The notes under the pieces: model-generated
Told to the model about the DNA's origin: nothing
Database searches by the model: none
The model's input: the letters and a program-made list of their open reading frames with translations, nothing else
Position numbers and translations under genes: made by a program
Part shown: positions 1 through 10,219 of the stretch, in pieces
Position numbering within the stretch: position 1 is the first letter of the stretch
Layout: each line of letters opens with the position of its first letter
Assembly: GCF_028401385.1 (NCBI RefSeq)
Contig: NZ_JAQOMR010000001.1
Coordinates: 374,501-438,500, forward strand
Reading direction: 5' to 3'
Length of the DNA stretch: 64,000 nucleotides
Origin: Marinicella algicola
GTDB taxonomy: Bacteria; Pseudomonadota; Gammaproteobacteria; Xanthomonadales; Marinicellaceae

Positions 1-194
1 AACGCCCCCATTGTTCGTGACGACAGGATTGCAAGGCCGATCAGGGCCGGGCCATTGGCAAGGCATATGAGAGCGGCGGAAAGCAGCACGGCGCTGTCGC
101 CGTGATAGGAGGCAGCTGCCAGCATGATCCCGGCGGCACCTGCGAGGCCGCCGAAAAACAGCAATATGCGGGCGGAAAACGTCAGGTTGTCCAT
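1..194 (-). CDS. DUF423-family small membrane protein (partial)
   Basis: The 5' part of a minus-strand gene running off the left edge; the ATG is at 194. The visible 64 residues form two hydrophobic stretches (about residues 6-27 and 34-58) separated by a SYHGD segment, resembling the start of DUF423/YgdD inner-membrane proteins, which have a GAxGvxLaAxxxHG pattern. Function of the family is not known. It lies directly downstream of the globin gene (2 bases between them) and probably shares its transcript. The family call is moderate because half the protein is missing. Confidence 0.55.
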   Translation of the reverse strand, partial: MDNLTFSARILLFFGGLAGAAGIMLAAASYHGDSAVLLSAALICLANGPALIGLAILSSRTMGA

Positions 195-196
195 GG

Positions 197-589
197 TCAG
201 GCCTTGTTCTGCATGTGGTAGGCAAGCTTTTCGATCGGCGGCATGATGATCGCTCTGAGCTTGATGTCAGGCACCGTCTCTTCCAGCGCACGGCGGAAGC
301 ACAGCAGCCACTCGTCGCGCTCCTCCGGCCCGATCGCTGCCGGCATGTGGCGCATCTTGAGCCGCGGGTGCCCATGCTTTTCAACATAGATGGGCGGCCC
401 GCCGAGATAGCCTGTCAGATAGTCGCGAAATTTTGCCTCGGATCCGGTCATATCAGTGGGATGAATTGCCCGGCAATGCGCGGCTTCCGGCATGCTGTCC
501 ATCAGTGCGTAGAAACGATGGGCAAGCCGTGCGACCGCATCGCTGCCGCCAATGGCCTCGTAAAGGCTGATCGTTTCCTTTGCGTTCAT
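197..589 (-). CDS. Group II truncated hemoglobin (TrHbO-like)
   Basis: Small heme protein of about 130 residues, the usual size of a 2-over-2 globin. Seen: a SLYEAIGG start, a YLGGPPIY segment and the conserved HGHPRLKMRH block, in which the last His is the expected proximal heme ligand, followed by RDEWLLCFRRAL typical of group II. The family binds O2/NO and is linked to redox or nitrosative protection. The start at 589 gives the family length; an upstream in-frame ATG at 649 would add 20 atypical residues. It follows the DeoR-type gene on the same strand with a 44-base gap and precedes the DUF423 gene. Confidence 0.85.
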   Translation of the reverse strand: MNAKETISLYEAIGGSDAVARLAHRFYALMDSMPEAAHCRAIHPTDMTGSEAKFRDYLTGYLGGPPIYVEKHGHPRLKMRHMPAAIGPEERDEWLLCFRRALEETVPDIKLRAIIMPPIEKLAYHMQNKA

Positions 590-633
590 CGCACCATGCC
601 CGGATCGTTCCACTTCATTCCGATGTAACCATT

Positions 634-1397
634 TCAGGTGGCGATGCAATGCAGCGATACACCTTTTTCCGTCAGGACCGCACGCTGCGCGGTGTCGAGT
701 TCGTCACCGGTCAGGACCGCACTGAAGGTCTCAAGCCCGGTGAGGAAGTGCAGGCCCGGGCGGCCGAATTTGGTGTGGTCGACCAGAAGCACGCGGCGTT
801 CCGCGCCTTTTACGATCAGCCGCTTGGTCTGAACCACTTCGGGGTCCTGATGAAATGCCTCGCCCTCATAGATCGCAGACGCGGAGATGAAGCTGATGTC
901 AGCCCTCAGTCCGCGAAGTGCATCTTCGGTCAGTAGCCCGAAAAACCGTTGAATTTGCGGCTGTACTGACCGCCAAGTGCCATCAGTTCGATCCCGGCCA
1001 TTCCGGCGAGTTCGGAAATAACACTCAGATTGTTAGATATAACAGTCAGCGGCAGCCGCTGGGGAAGGTGGGCGGCGAGGTTTGCGGCGGTCGAGGAATC
1101 GTCGATCATCAGCGTCATGCCGGGCTCGATGAATTCGGCTGCTGCTGCAGCGATCCGCGCCTTCTCGCTGGCTGCCATCTTCTGGCGGTAGCGGAAATCG
1201 GCCTGAAACATCGCAGAGGACTGAACGGAAGCGCCGCCCCGCACCTTTCGCAACTGTCCGGAAGCTTCCAGCTCATCGAGGTCGCGATGCACCGTCATCT
1301 TGGAAATACTGAAGCGCTGGCTCAGTTCCTCCACGCTGGCATTGCCGCGTTCCATCAGCAGCGCCATCATCGCCGCCCGTCTTTCGTCCGCTCTCAA
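634..1397 (-). CDS. DeoR-family transcriptional regulator (frame broken near 941-945)
   Basis: N-terminal winged helix-turn-helix (residues about 5-60, with SISKMTVHRDLDELEASG as the recognition region) followed by the DeoR sensor domain, whose family binds a sugar phosphate. The start is a TTG with AGGA eight bases upstream. As printed, the frame stops after NGFSGY; adding one T to the T5 run (aaaaa at 941-945 on +) restores FFGLLTEDALRGLRAD and a normal 254-residue protein ending HCIAT. It is divergent from the aldolase gene across an AT-rich spacer, so control of that gene, and of itself, is the likely role (inference). Confidence 0.85.
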
Positions 1398-1644
1398 AGC
1401 TCTGTCCTAAATCCGATGTTTCCGGAATTTTGATATAACACCATAGTTTACGGTATATATCACATATAAAAACGATTAAAATAACAATTAATATGATAAT
1501 TATAAAATAATTTTGTGATTTTCTGTTCCCGCTGTATCATTGTTGAAGAATTAAGTCATTCGCGCCGGAAACGGCTTGACGCTTGGCAAACACATTCAGG
1601 CCCACGTCGGCTATGGCGTTGGTCAGGCAACAGGAGAATTTGTT
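1398..1644. promoter_or_regulatory. AT-rich divergent promoter/operator region (DeoR gene / aldolase)
   Basis: Spacer between the divergent DeoR-type gene and aldolase gene. Bases 1430-1520 are strikingly AT-rich against a GC-rich background and include the palindrome ATAATTAT near 1497-1504. This fits divergent promoters and a DeoR operator, but I cannot pick a unique -35/-10 pair. A good Shine-Dalgarno (AGGAG at 1632-1636) precedes the aldolase ATG at 1645. Confidence 0.4.
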
Positions 1645-2709
1645 ATGGCACGGGTTACCTTGAGGCAATTGCTCGATCACGCAGCCGAATACGGCTATGG
1701 CGTGCCGGCCTACAACATCAACAATATGGAGCAGGGCCTGGCGATCATGGAGGCCGCTCAGAAGACCGCATCGCCAGTGATCATCCAGGCAAGCCGCGGC
1801 GCGCGCGCCTATGCCAACGACTTGATCCTTGCAAAACTGATCGACGGGCTGGCCGAACTCTATCCCGACATTCCGCTGGTGATGCATCTCGATCACGGCA
1901 ACAGCGAACCGACCTGCATGACGGCGATCCAGTACGGCTTCACCTCGGTGATGATGGACGGTTCGCTGAAGGCCGATGGCAAGACGCCGTCCGATTACGC
2001 ATACAATGCCGGTGTGACCAGGCGCGTCTGCGACTTTTCTCACTGGGCCGGCGTTTCCGTGGAAGGCGAGATCGGCGTTCTGGGCTCTCTGGAGACCGGT
2101 GAGGGCGAGAAGGAGGACGGCCATGGCTTCGAGGGCAAGCTTGAACATGACCAGCTCCTGACAGACCCAGACCAGGCCGTTCAGTCTCGTCCGGGATACG
2201 CAGGTGGATGCGCTGGCGGTGGCCATGGGCACCAGCCACGGCGCCTATAAATTCACCCGCAAGCCCGATGGTGAAGTGCTGGCGATGGCGGTGATCGAAG
2301 AGATCCACCGCCGGCTGCCGGATACCCATCTGGTGATGCACGGCCTGTCCTCCGTGCCGGAAGATCTGCAGGAGATCATCAACAAGTATGGCGGTGAAAT
2401 GAAGCCGACCTGGGGTGTGCCGGTCGAGGAAATCCAGCGCGGCATCAAGCACGGGGTGCGCAAGGTCAATATCGACACCGACAACCGTATGGCGATGACC
2501 GGGGCGATCCGGAAGGTTTTGCCGAAAACCCGGCGGAATTCGACCCGCGCAAATATCTCAAACCCGCCATGGAAGCGATGACCAAGCTTTGCGTTGAGCG
2601 CTTCGAGGCGTTCGGCACGGCAGGCCATGCCGACAGGATCAAGTCGATACCGTTGTCCGATATGGCCAAGCGCTATGCCGACGGATCGCTGGCACCGAAG
2701 ATCGGCTGA
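1645..2709 (+). CDS. fba: Fructose-bisphosphate aldolase, class II (two frame breaks)
   Basis: Zn-dependent aldolase (EC 4.1.2.13) interconverting fructose-1,6-bisphosphate with DHAP and glyceraldehyde-3-phosphate; cytoplasmic. Seen: HLDHG (about residue 80), [21 protein letters not shown] (about 195), HGLSSVP (about 231) and NIDTDNRMA, the class II metal and phosphate motifs. The frame is lost near 2185 (one extra base after CAG) and near 2517 (T4 should be T5, giving [12 protein letters not shown]). Repaired length is about 354 residues, normal for the CbbA-type. The adjacent DeoR regulator suggests sugar-responsive expression. A tagatose-bisphosphate aldolase role is less likely. Confidence 0.9.
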
Positions 2710-2757
2710 CAGCAGATCACCGGAATTTGAACGCCGCCGCATCCCGTGGCGGCTTTT

Positions 2758-4431
2758 TCACGCCCGGCGGTCCATCGAGCGCGAGACCAGCAATACCGGC
2801 ACAAGGCCGGCAAGAATGATGATCATTGCCGGGACCGAGGCGCTTTCGACCTGCGCGCGGGAGGCATCCTCGTAGACGAGTGTGGAAAGCGTGTTGAAGT
2901 TGAAGGGGCGCAGCAGGATGGTTGCCGAGAGCTCCTTCAGTGTTTCGATGAACACCAGCAGGGCCGCTGTCCACAATGCGGGGCGCATGTTCGGCAACAG
3001 CACGGAGACGAGCGCTTTTGCCGGCGATCGGCCAAGCGTGCGCGCTGCCATGTCGAGGCTGGGTGACAGCTTGTGGAAACCGGCATCGACGCTGCCCTCC
3101 GCCATGGCGAGGAAACGCACGGTGCAGGCATAGACGATGGCAAAGCCGCTGCCGGACAGAAGCAGACCGCTGGAGATGCCGAAATTCGCCCTGAGCGCGC
3201 CGTCAACGGCGTTATCGAGACCTGCCAGCGGGATCAGTACACCGATGGCCAGCACGGTGCCGGGAATGCCGTAGCCGAGTGACGCAAGGCGGGTCACGGA
3301 GCGGATTTTCGGGCCGGGATGGGTTCTGACCGCATAGGAGAGCGTCAGCCCGAACAGAACGGCGAAAGCGGCGGCGAGGCTTGAGATCGAAATACTGGTA
3401 ATCAAGGCTTCGAAAAGGCGTGCGGAGATGAACGCATCGAGCCTTCTGAGCGCAAACTCGGCGAGCACAAGCGCGGGAATTGCGAAGCCGATGATCACGG
3501 GCAGCAGGCAGGCAAGGCTTGCCGCGATTGCCCGGGCTCCGGAAAGCCGCTGGCGTTCGGCCTGTCCGCTGACAGAACGGCCTGCGCTGTAGCGCTGGTT
3601 GCGCCGGGCGATCCGTTCCAGCAGGATCAATGCCAGAACGAAGACTAGCATGATGGCCGAAAGCTGTGCGGCGCCCGCGAGGTTGCCGCGGTTGAGCCAG
3701 GTTTCATAGATCGAGAAGGTCAGCGTGTTGACCCCGAGATATTGCACGGCGCCGATATCGTTGAGGCTTTCCATCATCACCAGCGTCAGGCCGACGACAA
3801 TGGCCGGCCGCGCCATTGGCAGCTGTACGGTGCGGAACACCCGAAACCGCCCGGCGCCAAGGGTGCGCGCCACTTCGGCTGCATTGCGCCCCTGCATCGA
3901 AAACACCGAACGCGCTGTGAGGTAGACATACGGGTAGAGCACGCCCGACATCACCAGCACCACACCGCCAAGCGACCTTATGTCCGGAAAATAATAGTCT
4001 CGCGCCGATTGAAAGCCGAACAATGAACGGTAAAGGGTCTGCACCGGCCCGGTGAAATCGAAGAACTCACCGAAGGCATAGGCAGCAAGGTAAACCGGCA
4101 TGGCCAGCGGCAGCACAAGTGCTACCGACAGCAGCCGTCTCAAGGGAAAGTCGAAGGACACCACCAGCCATGCAGTGACGACCCCGATGGTGCCGGTGAC
4201 GGCACCGTTTAAAACCAGAAGCCACAAGGTGCGTCCGGCCACGCGCGGCAGAACGGTTTCTGCGAGATGCACAACGGCAGAAAGATCCGACGAAAACGCC
4301 AGCCAGCAGATCGCCGCCAGCGGCAGCAGCATTAGAGCGCAGATGACACCGACCGCCAGAGGCAAAGGACGCAGCGCGCGTCGCCGTCTGGGGCGGGAAA
4401 GGCTCGCGCTTTCGGCGTTATCGAGGGACAT
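2758..4431 (-). CDS. Iron(III)-type ABC transporter permease, fused double-domain (FbpB/ThiP type)
   Basis: Inner-membrane permease of 557 residues with two homologous halves, each ending in an EAA-type loop (ARTLGAGRFRVFRTVQLPMARPAI in the first half, ARTLGRSPAKALVSVLLP in the second), and about 12 membrane segments. This tandem layout is typical of Fe3+ (FbpB/AfuB) and thiamine (ThiP) permeases; the NDIGAVQYLGVNTLTFSIY stretch favours the iron group. The start at 4431 (MSLDNAE) is preferred over an upstream ATG. Neither a binding protein nor an ATPase is within the window on this side, so it is an orphan here. The frame is intact. Confidence 0.85.
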   Translation of the reverse strand: MSLDNAESASLSRPRRRRALRPLPLAVGVICALMLLPLAAICWLAFSSDLSAVVHLAETVLPRVAGRTLWLLVLNGAVTGTIGVVTAWLVVSFDFPLRRLLSVALVLPLAMPVYLAAYAFGEFFDFTGPVQTLYRSLFGFQSARDYYFPDIRSLGGVVLVMSGVLYPYVYLTARSVFSMQGRNAAEVARTLGAGRFRVFRTVQLPMARPAIVVGLTLVMMESLNDIGAVQYLGVNTLTFSIYETWLNRGNLAGAAQLSAIMLVFVLALILLERIARRNQRYSAGRSVSGQAERQRLSGARAIAASLACLLPVIIGFAIPALVLAEFALRRLDAFISARLFEALITSISISSLAAAFAVLFGLTLSYAVRTHPGPKIRSVTRLASLGYGIPGTVLAIGVLIPLAGLDNAVDGALRANFGISSGLLLSGSGFAIVYACTVRFLAMAEGSVDAGFHKLSPSLDMAARTLGRSPAKALVSVLLPNMRPALWTAALLVFIETLKELSATILLRPFNFNTLSTLVYEDASRAQVESASVPAMIIILAGLVPVLLVSRSMDRRA

Positions 4432-4565
4432 TTGTATCCGGTCGTGTCTGGGCGGCACCTGCCATCGGCCTGCAGCGCCAAAGTTGACAAGTTTCGACCG
4501 GTTTTATTGCCTGTCGCCAAAATGCGCAATATGTCCGCTTGCCGCAGATAGCGGGTATGAACTGT

Positions 4566-7500
4566 CTAATAATGGAGAGGTCTTGCTTCGGTTTCCGGCA
4601 GGAACACCTCCACCAGCATGCCTTCGCTTGGAATTGCATGAACAAGGAGGCGCGCGCCGAGCCTTCGGCAAGTCCACGGGCCTTGTGCAAATGGGCGCTT
4701 TCCGCAGCCTTACCCTCGGACTTTGCGCCCGCGCTTTGCCGTCTGCCCGGGGCTATGCCGTTGTCACGGAAGCGCAGAACCGTTTCTCCGCTTGCCGCGA
4801 CCGCGGTTGAGACCACGATCTGGCCACCGGCAGGGGTGAAATGGACCGCTCCCTGGAGGAGTTGTAATGCGATTTCCTTCAGTGTTTCGGGGTCGCTCGG
4901 TGTTCGGGCGAGCACCGGAGAAAGCGCCGCGCGAATGATGATGCGTCTGGCATTGGCACGCGGCTGAACGAGGCTCACGGCTTCGGCCAGCGCATCATTG
5001 ATCTGTGATGCGTCCTCGTCGTTCATCTTGCTTTCGGGGGCAGGCGGGATTGCGGCGGGCTCGGCTGCTGGCATTTCCAGCGGCGGTTCGCCAAGCAGCC
5101 TGCCGACGACCCCGCGCGCCTGCCGGCTCTTGGTGGCAATTTCGCGGGCAAGGGCGTGATAGCGGTTGTCGCCCAGCCTTCCAAAGGCCTGCTCATTGAT
5201 CGTTTCGGAAAGCGAGATAATGGCGTCGAGCGGTTGTCGCAACTCGTGGCGCAAGGCCGAGCGGACACTGTCACGCTCTTCCTCGGCCTCATGGGCATCA
5301 CGTCTGGCTGCGCGCAGATCGTCCTCGCGTCGCTTCAGGCCCGTTACGTCACGCAGGATGATGCAGACGCCGCCCGACTGCGGCAAGTACCCGAAATTGA
5401 TGAACAGCGGGATGAGCCCGCCGCCGGATTCACGTCCGATCACCTCCAGGCTTTCTTGAATGCGGACGCCATCCTCGCCTGTCAGCAGCCTGTCCAGATG
5501 GGTTTTGAGATCATTTTGGCTTTCTTCGGCAAAAGAACGCCTGCATCTCCACCAATCATATCCTCGGCCTCGACGCCGAAAAGAGCCAGAGCGGATCGGG
5601 ACAGCGAGCGGATAAGCCCCTTGTCGTCGAGAACCAGTATGCCGTCAGCGGAAGTGTCCAGGATTGCGTGCAGCTCTTTGGCATCGCCGCCCGGCCACAG
5701 GTTCGCGACCGACGGATCAGATGGAGCGGCAGTGACACCATGATTGTGGGCGATGACCGGCATGTCGATCTGTCCGTCGGCGTTATGCTCGGGCCTCAAT
5801 GTCAATGCAAGGGCCCGGTTGCCGTTCCAGGCAATTGCCTGAAGGTGGAAGGATACCGGCAGGCGGCCACCATCTGCAGTGCGCAGGAACAACCGATCGT
5901 CTGCGCCGCGCTCCACAAAGGCATTGGGGCCACCGGCAGCCAGTGACTGCGTCAAGCGATCCGTAGCCGGAAAGGGAAAGAAACGCCGGATTGGTATGCA
6001 GAACGCGTTCGCCAGACTGGATTACGATAGCGTCCGCACTGGCATCAATGCTGGCAGAGGTCGTTTTGTGGCTCGGAATGCTGCGGTCGGACTCTCCGCC
6101 GTTCGGCGGCGTATGACAGGTGATTGGGGCGATACCTTGTTTTCGGGCGGAACGGCCGTGACGGGGTGTTGTGGTGGTTCCGGTTCGTCGGCGGAACGCA
6201 ACTGCGTGGCAATTTCTGCCAGAGCGTGGCGTTCATCTGCGGTCAGTTCCTTGGCGGCGGAAGGGCGTGCTTCTTTTGGGCTGGGCTGCGGGGCCTCCGT
6301 CTCCTCTCCGAGACGGACAAGTCCAAAGCCGCGGAAACCGCTGAAACTGCGTTCGCGGGAATATGTGGGAAGAGCGGCCAGGTCTACGGGAACCAGCATA
6401 TCGGTGCCGGATACCGGCCATTCAACCGTGCGGCCGGACCATGTGTCCGCGCTCTTGAGAAGTTGCGCAATGGCTTTGCCACCCGCGACGCCGAGTTGTG
6501 TTTCGAGTTCTTCGAACCGCAGACCTTCGATTGTTGCTGTATCGGCACCCACGGCTGCGGCCAATTCCGCCGAGACGCTGATAATTCTTCCTTCTGCATC
6601 GGTCCGCCAGACAAAGCGAAGCGGGCGGCATGGATCATTGCCGTCCAGCGTTGTTTCGTCGTGCTGCTCCGGGTTTTCTGCGGGCAGGGGCTGTCGTTTG
6701 CGCACAACCACATTCCGGTTCTTCACGTCGGCATCGGCATCGACACCTGAGACGGTCTGCCGCACGAGCGCCCCGAGGCTCTCGTCGATCGCGGCGATGG
6801 CATCGCGGGCCGAGCGCTCCACTGTCACCCCGGTCCCTGTTTGCGCGCCGGACGGTTCGGTGGACCGGTTGCTGCCAGGCAGTTCACCGGAAAGCTCTTC
6901 GGAGACGAAGATCAGGAAAAGCCTGGGGTTGCCGGAAAGACGACCGAGAGCAACGGGCCATATCCCCGTATGGGTCGTCGCCAGACGCTCGGTGTAGCTT
7001 TCGGCACCCGCCGTCAGGCTTTCAGCGATGCGGGCGATATCAGGCTCGTTGAGCCCTGTACGGGCAAAGTCCGGCGTGGCGCGGGACAGGGCGCCGCTGG
7101 CGTCCACCAGGGCCAGATGCGCCTCGTCTTCGTCAAAGCCTGCGATCAGGTCTTCACTGACATCGCCCGGCCGTTTGGTGTCGCATCCGAACAAAACATA
7201 GCGGCGTCCGCCGAGCACGAACAATTGCGCTTCAGCCTGGGTGGGAACCCTGCGGAACCGTTGTGCAAGGTTCACCGTAAAGCTCCGGCTGTCACCCGGT
7301 TCGTTCAGCCTTCCGGCCATGGCCATGAACTGGCGAAGAAGGATGTTCTCGGTCGCATCCAGACCGGTCACCGAAGAGACGGTCTTTCCACCCAGCAGCC
7401 GTGCGCCGGCAGCGTTTGCCCAGACAACACGGTGTTTCACAGCATCGACAGCCACCATAGCTTGACCTGTGAGAAATCGGCCACGCAGCGCAGGATGGGT

Positions 7501-7614
7501 CGCGAATGCAATATAATGTGGGCTTGCCGTGTGCATGGCTTTGCTGTCCGGTTCGGTTTGCAGGCAGATCGCTATGTGCTGCGGTTCGAAGGGACCCGCC
7601 GCGCATCGTCTCAT
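4566..7614 (-). CDS. PdhS-like multi-PAS sensor histidine kinase with degenerate catalytic core (four frame breaks)
   Basis: Reassembled, this is about 1016 residues, close to the length of PdhS-family cell-cycle kinases of Rhizobiales. Order: N-terminal sensory region; PAS-like segment about 335-440 (VWRTDAEGRIISVS...WSGRTVEWPV); PAS about 520-570; PAS about 640-740; H box near 789 (ALRHELRQPLDAIISLSE); ATPase domain from about 900. The N box reads LLQGAVHFTP where active kinases have an Asn (SNAxxFTP), so ATP/Mg binding may be impaired. Breaks: about 6060 (one missing), 5941 (one extra), 5531-5534 (A4 short by one), 4660 (one G missing; repair gives GARLLVHAIPSEG and stop TAG at 4566). No membrane segment is obvious. 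A partner response regulator is not in the window. Confidence 0.75.
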
Positions 7615-7810
7615 TTACGCTTTCTTAATAATAATGGCGATTGTGGTCCAGATCGGGCAGGATCATTTTCGTCCGCACGGTTAATGGCAAAAATGCGGAC
7701 GGTCGCCGCGATCGGCCTTGTCATGATTTTTTGTGATCGTTGAAGTAGGGGCTTGCAAAATTCTGTCAGGCCTTCTATGTCAGCCGCGATGCAAAACGCA
7801 TCATCGTTGT

Positions 7811-7886
7811 GCGGTTGTAGCTCAGTTGGTTAGAGCGCAGGTTTGTGGCACCTGAGGTCGGAGGTTCAATTCCCCCAACCGTACCA
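7811..7886 (+). tRNA. tRNA-His (GTG anticodon)
   Basis: Cloverleaf: acceptor GCGGTTG pairing with CAACCGT, anticodon stem CAGGT/ACCTG around loop TTGTGGC (anticodon GTG), T loop TTCAATT, and encoded CCA. The discriminator is A73, the first pair is G1-U72, and the base before G1 is T, so there is no encoded G-1. This matches the divergent histidine tRNA known in many alphaproteobacteria. Confidence 0.97.
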
Positions 7887-8329
7887 TTTTTCTTTCAAAC
7901 TGTTTTCCTGAAGCGGCCGATAGTGATTGGCTTTGCCCCAGGGCGGTTGTTTCCTTCAAGCTCAAGTGATGTTGCCGTTCTGAAATATGCCAACGCGCGC
8001 TGTGGTTGTTTTGACGCTCATTTCCTCTTTATGGTTAACCGGCGGCAAATGGCGGGGCTGGTTTGCCCGCCATCCGCTGTGGAGATGTCGGTCGCGACAG
8101 CAGGAGAATCCGGTTTTCTGTCGCTCTTTGCCTAAATCAAGGTGACCGAACCTGCAGAAACCACTGGCTGACGAGCGTGCATCGGCTGGCGCGACCTTGC
8201 GCTCTACCGGTGGTTTAGATGTGCTCTCATGCTGCTGGGAAAAACGCTCGGCTCGCTTGTTTAGGAATTGTTAATGGGCTATCGTCCGATCGATTTTTAA
8301 AATTAATTTTCGTTGGGTAATCGCAGTCT
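7887..8329. other. Intergenic stretch, nothing recognised
   Basis: About 440 bases between tRNA-His and the outer-membrane protein gene. No convincing coding frame, tRNA or strong hairpin seen. The last 60 bases are AT-rich (around 8283-8320) and probably hold the promoter of the downstream gene. Confidence 0.5.
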
Positions 8330-9981
8330 ATGTCCCGATTAACGAGCCGGACAGGCTTGGTAACCGTTTGTGTGTTTTTGAGTGGCTTCATCGGGCTGCC
8401 GGGCGAGAGATTCGCTGCCGCTCAGGTTCTTGAAGGACCAGGTGCGCTTTTCCTCGATCAGACACCAATCGAGATGATGGCGTCGAATTATACCAGTTTC
8501 GAAACGGGTTATCTCCTGCCCAAGGGCGCCGTTTACCTGCAGGTTGGCTCCGACCAGACCGCCGGCGGGTTAGCGACCGGCACACAGGTTTACGAGGGTC
8601 GCGCCGACTGGGCGATTACGGATCGTTTTCAGCTCAGTGCTTTCGGGCATGTGTTCGATGATCCGCCGCAATGTGGTACGCCGGCATGCGACGATAATCT
8701 GACCTTTATCGCTGGCGGTGCGGGCTTGAAATATGGCCTTATCGAAAGCTACGGACTTTCAATGGCTGCTTTCGGTTCGCTTGAGGGTGTGCTTTTGTCG
8801 GGCAACCTTTATCAGAACGATGGCAACCGCGATGTCGACCTCGCCGGAAGCCTGCAATTGCCTGTCAGCCTCACCGTTACAGACTCTCTTCGCTTTCACC
8901 TTACGCCGGGCGTCTCGTTTCTTCCCGAGAGTATCAACGGCCAGCCCTATTTCGGTACTATTCCCTTCTTTGGAGCAGGTCTGACCTGGCAGCCGGTTAC
9001 GGGGCTCCAGTCCTACGCTACGGTCATGCTTCCTTACGGAACCGACGGCAATACGCTTTCAAGTTCGGGTGGATTCGAGACGACGCCTGTCTGGATGGCC
9101 GGTGTCAAGATGGCCGTGACGCCAAAGGCAGCTGTCGACATATTCGCCACCAACGGGTGGGGTATGACCCCGGCCACGAGTATCATCGCTTTGCCGCCGG
9201 AGGCAGACGATATCGCTTATGGTATCCGCCTAAGCTACACGCCGTTCGTCGGCAAGGCGACGCGCGATGTCTATTTTGACAGTTACCGCGTGGATATGCT
9301 GAGCCCTATTACCGAGCTTGAGCTTCAACGGCAGATCGGCGGGATAACACTGGCAAGCGCGGATACGCTGACCCCGCGCAGCTTCGTGATTGAGGCTGGC
9401 ATGGGAAACCGGGATTTCCGTGATATTCACTTGGCCTTCAGCCCGGATCAGGATCTGCAGCTTGATGCGATATTTTCGCAGTATCCCGGCGGCGGGGCGA
9501 TCGGGAATGCGCTAAGCCCCTGGAATGACGAATGGTCTTATATGGTTGGCGGCAAGTTGCGCATGATGGACCAGAAATACGGCGATCTGTTTTCGCTGTC
9601 AGGGCAGGTGCTCGCTGGCCGAGATTTCAACAAGCCGACGATCGGTGTGCTTTATGGCGCGCTTCCCGCAAGTCTCGCCATCTCGGACAAGGCGACCTTA
9701 ACGCTTGAATCGAAGTTTGCGGCCTATCACTCTGAACGCCTGTGGGCTGTTGGTGGCGGTGTTTCCGTGCGGCCCTTCCGCGATCTGGAGTTGATGGGGA
9801 GGTGACCACGGTTTCTGATGGCGGCGATACGATCTGGGCCGCAGGCGCGCGATATGATCTTCATGGAACGCCATTCAGCGCAGACCTCTATGCCACAAAT
9901 GCAACAGGTTTGCACGGGATTGGGACAATGCTGGCTCAGGACGAACCCCGCTATGGACTCACACTGCGATTTGAGTATTAA
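8330..9981 (+). CDS. Outer-membrane beta-barrel-like exported protein (frame broken at 9796-9799)
   Basis: About 550 residues when the G4 run at 9796-9799 is lengthened to G5, which joins FRDLELMG to EVTTVSDGGDTIW. Signal peptide about residues 1-31 (hydrophobic core, cleavage near AAA-Q). The mature part is rich in alternating Gly/aromatic strands such as WAAGARYDLHGTPFSADLYATN and ends LTLRFEY, a terminal aromatic typical of barrel proteins. I do not recognise a named family. It lies just upstream of a Wza-like export lipoprotein, so a part in surface polysaccharide export or assembly is inferred from context only. Confidence 0.6.
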
Positions 9982-9992
9982 GGAAGTTTAAA

Positions 9993-10175
9993 ATGGCTCG
10001 TACATTGAAATCGTCGCAGTGCTCGCGGATGAGCGTGAGGCGCAATAGAGACCGCTTTAAGCGGCCAATACTTTCTATCTCAATGGATGAGCTTCGTTCT
10101 GGTTCAAATGTTTTAGGTATTCCATTTATTCTTGCCGGTCGCTCTGCTTGTCTCCCGCGGGTTGATACGTTTTGA
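9993..10175 (+). CDS. Possible small basic protein (uncertain)
   Basis: A 60-residue frame, rich in Arg/Lys/Ser, whose ATG is preceded by AAGGAAG at a good distance. It fills the gap between the barrel protein gene and the export lipoprotein gene. No recognisable domain, and composition is more AT-rich than its neighbours. It may be a chance frame. Confidence 0.2.
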   Translation: MARTLKSSQCSRMSVRRNRDRFKRPILSISMDELRSGSNVLGIPFILAGRSACLPRVDTF

Positions 10176-10219
10176 GCTTTAGTTTTCGGGGCAAGTGGCA
10201 GAAGTTTGGAGAGTTTCAA

